Of a stretch of DNA of 64,000 bases, positions 59,783-64,000 are shown piece after piece. Every line of letters starts with the position of its first letter. Positions within the stretch are counted from its first letter, which is position 1. The DNA lies in NCBI RefSeq assembly GCF_010093535.1, contig NW_022985194.1, positions 720,586 through 784,585 of the forward strand. The letters are read 5' to 3'. The stretch is from Lindgomyces ingoldianus. Its lineage: Eukaryota; Ascomycota; Dothideomycetes; Pleosporales; Lindgomycetaceae. A model generated the notes under the pieces. It made no database searches, was not told the origin of the DNA, and saw nothing but the letters and a program-made list of their open reading frames with translations. Made by a program: the position numbers and the translations under genes.

Positions 59783-60322
59783 ATAAGTCCGCTCTAGAAG
59801 ATATTTGGTTTCCACCTTCACCGTGGTGCTTGACTCGCTACTATCGTGCACAAGAAAGTCTCCATTTATGACTGTGTATGAGCACGGATGCATCGGAAAT
59901 CGATGTCCGTACCTGGTGTTCGGCTCCGAGGCCCCACTGTTTCTAACCCAGGATTCCCCGTACCCCAGGACCGTTTAGGTTGCAGGCCCAAACCAACTTA
60001 TCGGAGCTCTCAATTACAGATTGCCCCCGCGGAGAAATTCTGAAGAATTCTTCCACGGAGAGGACCCCAGTAGCGCCGCATTTTGTACTTCAAGGCACTG
60101 GGATGGAATTCACGCCACAGAAGGATCCTCCCTAGCTAAAATCTATAGTATAGAGTATGCTCAGATCATTCATGCCCATGGGGAAGTATGCATCTCGGCA
60201 GCCCGGGACCATGGGACTCCTTACTCGTTCTTTTCTCTGCCTGTTGAATTATTTAAACCCCATGCAATACCTACGCTGAGAAACATCTCAACCTGTCTAC
60301 CTGTTCATTCAGCACAGCAAAG
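59783..60322. promoter_or_regulatory. intergenic, permease upstream region
   Basis: 540 bp between the GH35-type stop and the permease ATG. It holds a perfect 12-bp palindrome GAAGAATTCTTC (about 60043) and a CT-rich leader before the ATG. No gene. Confidence 0.4.
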
Positions 60323-62121
60323 ATGGCATCTGAGCAAAAGCAACCGACCTCCATGCAGCAGACTCTCGAGCATGGCATCACCGTCGACGAGGCCACCCAT
60401 CTTGCAGACCAGACTTCTAGTGTCAAGTATTCGCCATGGACGCCGCACATGTTCCGCCTCTACGGCGTGCTGCTGTGCGCGTATTTCTGCGCTTGTCTGA
60501 ACGGTTACGATGGCTCGGTCATGGGGTATGTCGTTCAGGGCGGTCCTGTGTCACAGACGAATGTTAATCTTTTTACTCAGCGGCTTGAACGCCATGACCT
60601 CCTATCAGAAGTACTTTAACATGTGAGTCACTTGGCTGTGCTTTGACCATAGTCGTAGCTCATGCTGTTCTAGGAAGTCAGCTTCTGCAAGCACGGGATT
60701 TGTTTTTGCCATTTACAACGTCGGTAAGTGCCTACCTTCCAATGCGCACGATGGACGCTTATGCATATTTCAGGAGTCATTTGTGCCATCCCATTTGTGG
60801 GGCCTACCAACGACTACTTTGGGAGACGCGCTGGCATGTTTATAGGATCGATCATTGTACTTGCTGGCGCCTGTGTCATCGGCTCATCGTCCACCCATGC
60901 CGCCTTCCTGGCTGGACGGTTCGTACTCGGATTTGGCGTTGCCTTCTGCAACGTCAGCGCCCCCATCTATGTTGGCGAAATCGCCCATCCGGTGTGGCGT
61001 GGAACAATGATGGGTGTTTACAATTCATTCTGGTAAGCTCAAGCTGATTCTAGGGCGACATGTGAGTTAAGATATTGTCAAGGTCTGTCGGTTCCATTGT
61101 GGCCTCCTGGGTCGTCTACGCCGCCGCCCGCATGGAGGGGCGACAAGTCTGGCGCATCCCGCTGTATTGCCAGCTTATATCTGCCAGCATCGTTGCCATT
61201 TTCGTCTGGACGCTGCCGGAAAGCCCTCGATGGCTCATCGCCAACGGACGCAACGAAACCGCTCGAAACGTCCTGGCTGAGTACCACGGCGAAGGAGACC
61301 GCGACCATCCTCTTGTTAAGTTGGAGATGGCAGAAATGGAGAATATGATCTCGACGGAAGCCTCCGACAAGAAATGGTGGGACTATCGCGAGCTGCTCAA
61401 CACGCGTGCAGCGAGACGCCGTATGTTTTGCGTTGTCACCATGGCGGCCTTTGCACAGTGGTGTGGCAATAGCGTCACGAACTACTACATGCCGGTTATG
61501 CTCGAAAATGCCGGAATCACGTCGCAGAGCAAGAAACTCATGCTGAACGCCATATACCCCGTTATCACCTTCCTGGCCACTCTGATCGGCGCGTGGTTCA
61601 TGGATAAGTTTGGCAGAAGAAGGCTGCTGATGACGTCTCTCGTCTTCTGCATCATCTGCTTCTCCATCATCACGCCGACGTCCAAGCTGGCCGCCGAGAA
61701 CCCGTCCAAAAGCACGGCCGCTAACACATCCATTGCCTTCATCTACCTCTTCGGCATCTCATATTCGGTCGGATGGTCGCCGCTCTCGCCCATGTACATT
61801 GTAGAATGTCTCGAGACCAGCACTAGGGCAAAGGGTAAGTCCGTAGCGCAGTTTGTCACTGCGCTCGCTAGCTTCGTCATCCAGTATTCGTCCGGCCCCG
61901 CCTTCGAACACATCAAGTACTACTTCTACATTGTTTTCATAGGCTGGGATTGCATCGAATTTGTCGTCATCTACCTCTTCTGGCCCGAGACCAATGGACG
62001 CACGCTGGAAGAGCTGGACGAGGTGTTCAAGGCGAGGAATCCCGTCAAGAAGAGCCTGGAACCCAAGAACGTCCAGACCATCATCAACGCTGCGGATGCG
62101 CAGAAGACTGTGGCAAACTAG
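60323..62121 (+). CDS. MFS sugar transporter, lactose permease-type
   Basis: Plasma-membrane sugar/H+ symporter of the major facilitator superfamily, 12 expected transmembrane segments. Model: join(60323..60525, 60581..60622, 60674..60723, 60774..61032, 61083..62121), 530 aa, all junctions GT-AG and in phase. Motifs: NGYDGSVMGGLNAM in TM1-loop, DYFGRRAGM (GRR after TM2), PESPRWLIANGR before the central loop, DKFGRRRLLM after TM8, and FWPETNGRTLEELDEVF at the end. The PESPRW and PETNGRTLEELD motifs mark the sugar porter family. Together with no-signal-peptide GH2 and GH35-type enzymes it forms an import-then-cleave unit, as in the LAC12-LAC4 pair of Kluyveromyces (established there, inference here). 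No lesion seen. Confidence 0.9.
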
Positions 62122-63180
62122 GCTCAGACTTAACCCAATCGCTGTGGACATCTTAAATGGGCTCTAGAAGCTAGCCGCTTAGACATGGTAATTCCAAGCT
62201 GTTGTGAACTTAATCTCTCTCCCCTTTATGAGTAGGGATATTTTGTTGGTAGTTATATCTCTTTGCCATTATTATGCTGTCTACTCTCTACCTTGCTTTC
62301 GTGGCCCTGGAAATTCGCGGTGTGGGGTTAGGTGGGCTTATCTGATGTCAACAAACTAACCAACTTGGAACGAGAACTCTTACATCTGTGCGACTGAGAA
62401 GATGATAGGTACATACAATAAATATGTCTATCCTAAAAAGGTTCAGCATTCACAGCAAGCGTGATCACTATTACGACCGGCCTACTTGACTAATGCCAAT
62501 GAGAACAGCAATGATTTTCTGCCGAGAGTAGTCGGGCTCCGACATTTCTTTCATTTAGCCCGATCTATGCGGCGTAGTGTTCTAGTGCGTAAACGCAGCG
62601 CTGAGGAGAAATACAACTAAAAGGGAAATAGAAAAGCCGATAAGATGCAAAACGCCATGCTGAAGAGGAAGTGATATGTAGGGCATTAAATAAGAAGACA
62701 CCTGTTCTTCTATCCAAGTCCCAAGGTATATGTGTCTAGGGAACCTGGCGTGTTTATCGCGGCTGCTTAGTGCCTGGCAATAATAGAAGCGCTGCATTGG
62801 CAAAGCTCTATTGATGTCTCAACACCGTGATTCATGGCGCCTGTGAGCACGGTCATTGGCAGGGTTGGAAAGGAGAGATGCCGTGCAGTGATTCATATTT
62901 ATATCGGGGCTAACCCTTAGGAGTTAGAGGGCGTCTCCATATGTGGCCTCGCGTAACTATACTGTAAAGGAATTGTTGTGGGGACGGGACAACTTAGTCG
63001 TGATCCCGAGAGCGCCAACAGACGCGTTAATAGAGGATAAGCGCCTCCAGGTGCATAGGTGAAGTTTGCAGAAGCGGCCATAACCGAGCGCGCTTGCTGG
63101 AGAAGGATGTATGAAATATTGTTAGAGACGGATGTGCATTTAACTGAATCATTGTAACCTGGCAGATCTCGTTTGAGCAC
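62122..63180. other. intergenic, permease 3' flank
   Basis: About 1 kb with no recognised gene. It leads into the NB-ARC/TPR relic. Confidence 0.4.
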
Positions 63181-64000
63181 ATTGGAAGGAAGATACTGAC
63201 GGCTGCTCGGCTCCTGTCGCTGACAAACCTGTTCGAAGAGTCCCGAGTTGCTTCTTCATGATCGATATAAGGAAGACGAGGATGGGGAGGCTAGCCTCGA
63301 CAACGAAACCCATACGCTGACTAACCTTTCTTTAGCCGAGATGATCGCGGACGGACGCAAGTTAGAGATGTACGGCCTAGTGCAGCTCTCAGCAAAGACG
63401 TGGCTGGGGCTACAAAATGAGTTAGAGCTGTAGCAGGCGACGTATGCAGCTCTGATAGATGAAAGCTACTTGATGGGGGGGTAGGCGAGCTGGCCAGTGT
63501 TATAGCCGCTGTTTCTGGGTGCCCAAGTTGTGGTGAGCAGCCGGCCGAAGGACATAGGCGCTAAAGGCACGGGCATCATAGCTCTTCAAAGCGGCGTGGA
63601 GCGCAAGCAAGATGGGACGGTGTAGTAAGACGTAAGAGATGGAGTCTGCTGCTTTCCAGGTCAGGGAAACTGGTATGGGAGTGTAACACTCAGATATGCT
63701 CAGCAGACTGAACGGCCTTGGCCAGTCTTGAGCAGGGCCAGAATAGTGACACAGAGGTGACGTATCAGCCAGCACTGGAAGCAAAGCGGCTGTTGGTTCG
63801 GACCATCTCGACACTCTGAGCTGAATGGGAAATCTGGAGTCGATGCACTGGAGCCAAGGTCGATAGAAAGATACGGGAGAGCTGAAGTGCAAGTACGGAA
63901 GACTTACAAGACGAAGCTCGAAGAGGATCATCTCGACAGGGCAACTAGTATGAACAACCTTGCCTTCATGTGCGAAGAAAATGGAGGTGGTGCAGAAGCC
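63181..64000 (+). pseudogene. NB-ARC/TPR protein relic (continues off the right edge)
   Basis: The NB-ARC C-terminal end is visible as DGRKLEMYGLVQLSAKTWL at about 63348-63405 (the MHD-like MHRLVQLATRKWLE of the family, with H changed to Y). After an in-frame stop at 63431 the frame is broken for about 450 bases. A TPR unit then reads VRKTYKTKLEEDHLDRATSM and NNLAFMCEENGGGAEA up to the window end, matching the family's R-K-T-L-G-E-x-H-P-D-T-L-T-S-M-x-N-L-A repeat. It is the same family as the intact gene at the left edge but on the opposite strand. Whether the TPR part remains translatable beyond 64000 is unknown. Confidence 0.7.

Overview
The window reads as nuclear DNA of a filamentous ascomycete (Pezizomycotina). 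The evidence is short GT-AG introns of about 45-110 bp, a Zn2Cys6 regulator, a HET-domain gene, NB-ARC/TPR genes, a fungal reducing polyketide synthase, and transposon relics whose in-frame stops all fit CpA-to-TpA (RIP-type) decay. All gene models were built by hand from reading frames and splice sites. Names come from recognised motifs, not from database searches.

Layout. At 1-2.8 kb an NLR-like gene (esterase-like, NB-ARC, TPR) runs off the left edge. At 3.2-4.9 kb lies a RIP-decayed Pogo/Fot1 transposase. At 5.6-8.2 kb are two small Cys-rich ORFs. At 8.3-15.7 kb is a 2,463-residue highly reducing PKS of the PKS-NRPS type (KS-AT-DH-degenerate MT-KR-ACP), without ER or NRPS and ending just after the ACP serine. 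At 16-25 kb is a gene-poor, AT-rich stretch. It holds an inverted-repeat element, a third Cys-rich ORF, a solo LTR with a 5-bp target duplication, and a structurally complete but coding-dead Ty1/copia element (20190-23600).

From 25.4 to 33.4 kb is an island of intact conserved genes: a peroxisomal adenine nucleotide carrier, the calpain-like protease PalB/Rim13, and an oxysterol-binding protein. From 33.4 to 40.7 kb the DNA is decayed and includes a DUF6536-type membrane-protein relic. At 40.8-43.6 kb a secreted saponin-hydrolase-like gene is split by an 887-bp hAT-like element with a perfect 8-bp duplication. Divergent from it is a GH3 beta-glucosidase pseudogene (44.3-47.05 kb). A Zn2Cys6 regulator (47.1-48.9 kb) and a HET-domain gene (50.2-52.4 kb) follow, then an LTR relic and a WD40-repeat relic.

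From 54.3 to 62.1 kb is a compact galactoside-utilisation set: an intracellular GH2 beta-galactosidase, a divergent GH35/DUF5597-type glycosidase, and an MFS sugar (lactose-type) permease. The permease would import the sugar and the two glycosidases, which lack signal peptides, would cleave it inside the cell. The right edge (63.25-64 kb) holds a broken NB-ARC/TPR gene.

The most notable items are the coding-dead copia element with identical LTRs and a half-tRNA-Met primer site, the hAT insertion whose removal would restore frame, the GH2/GH35/permease cluster, and the truncated PKS.
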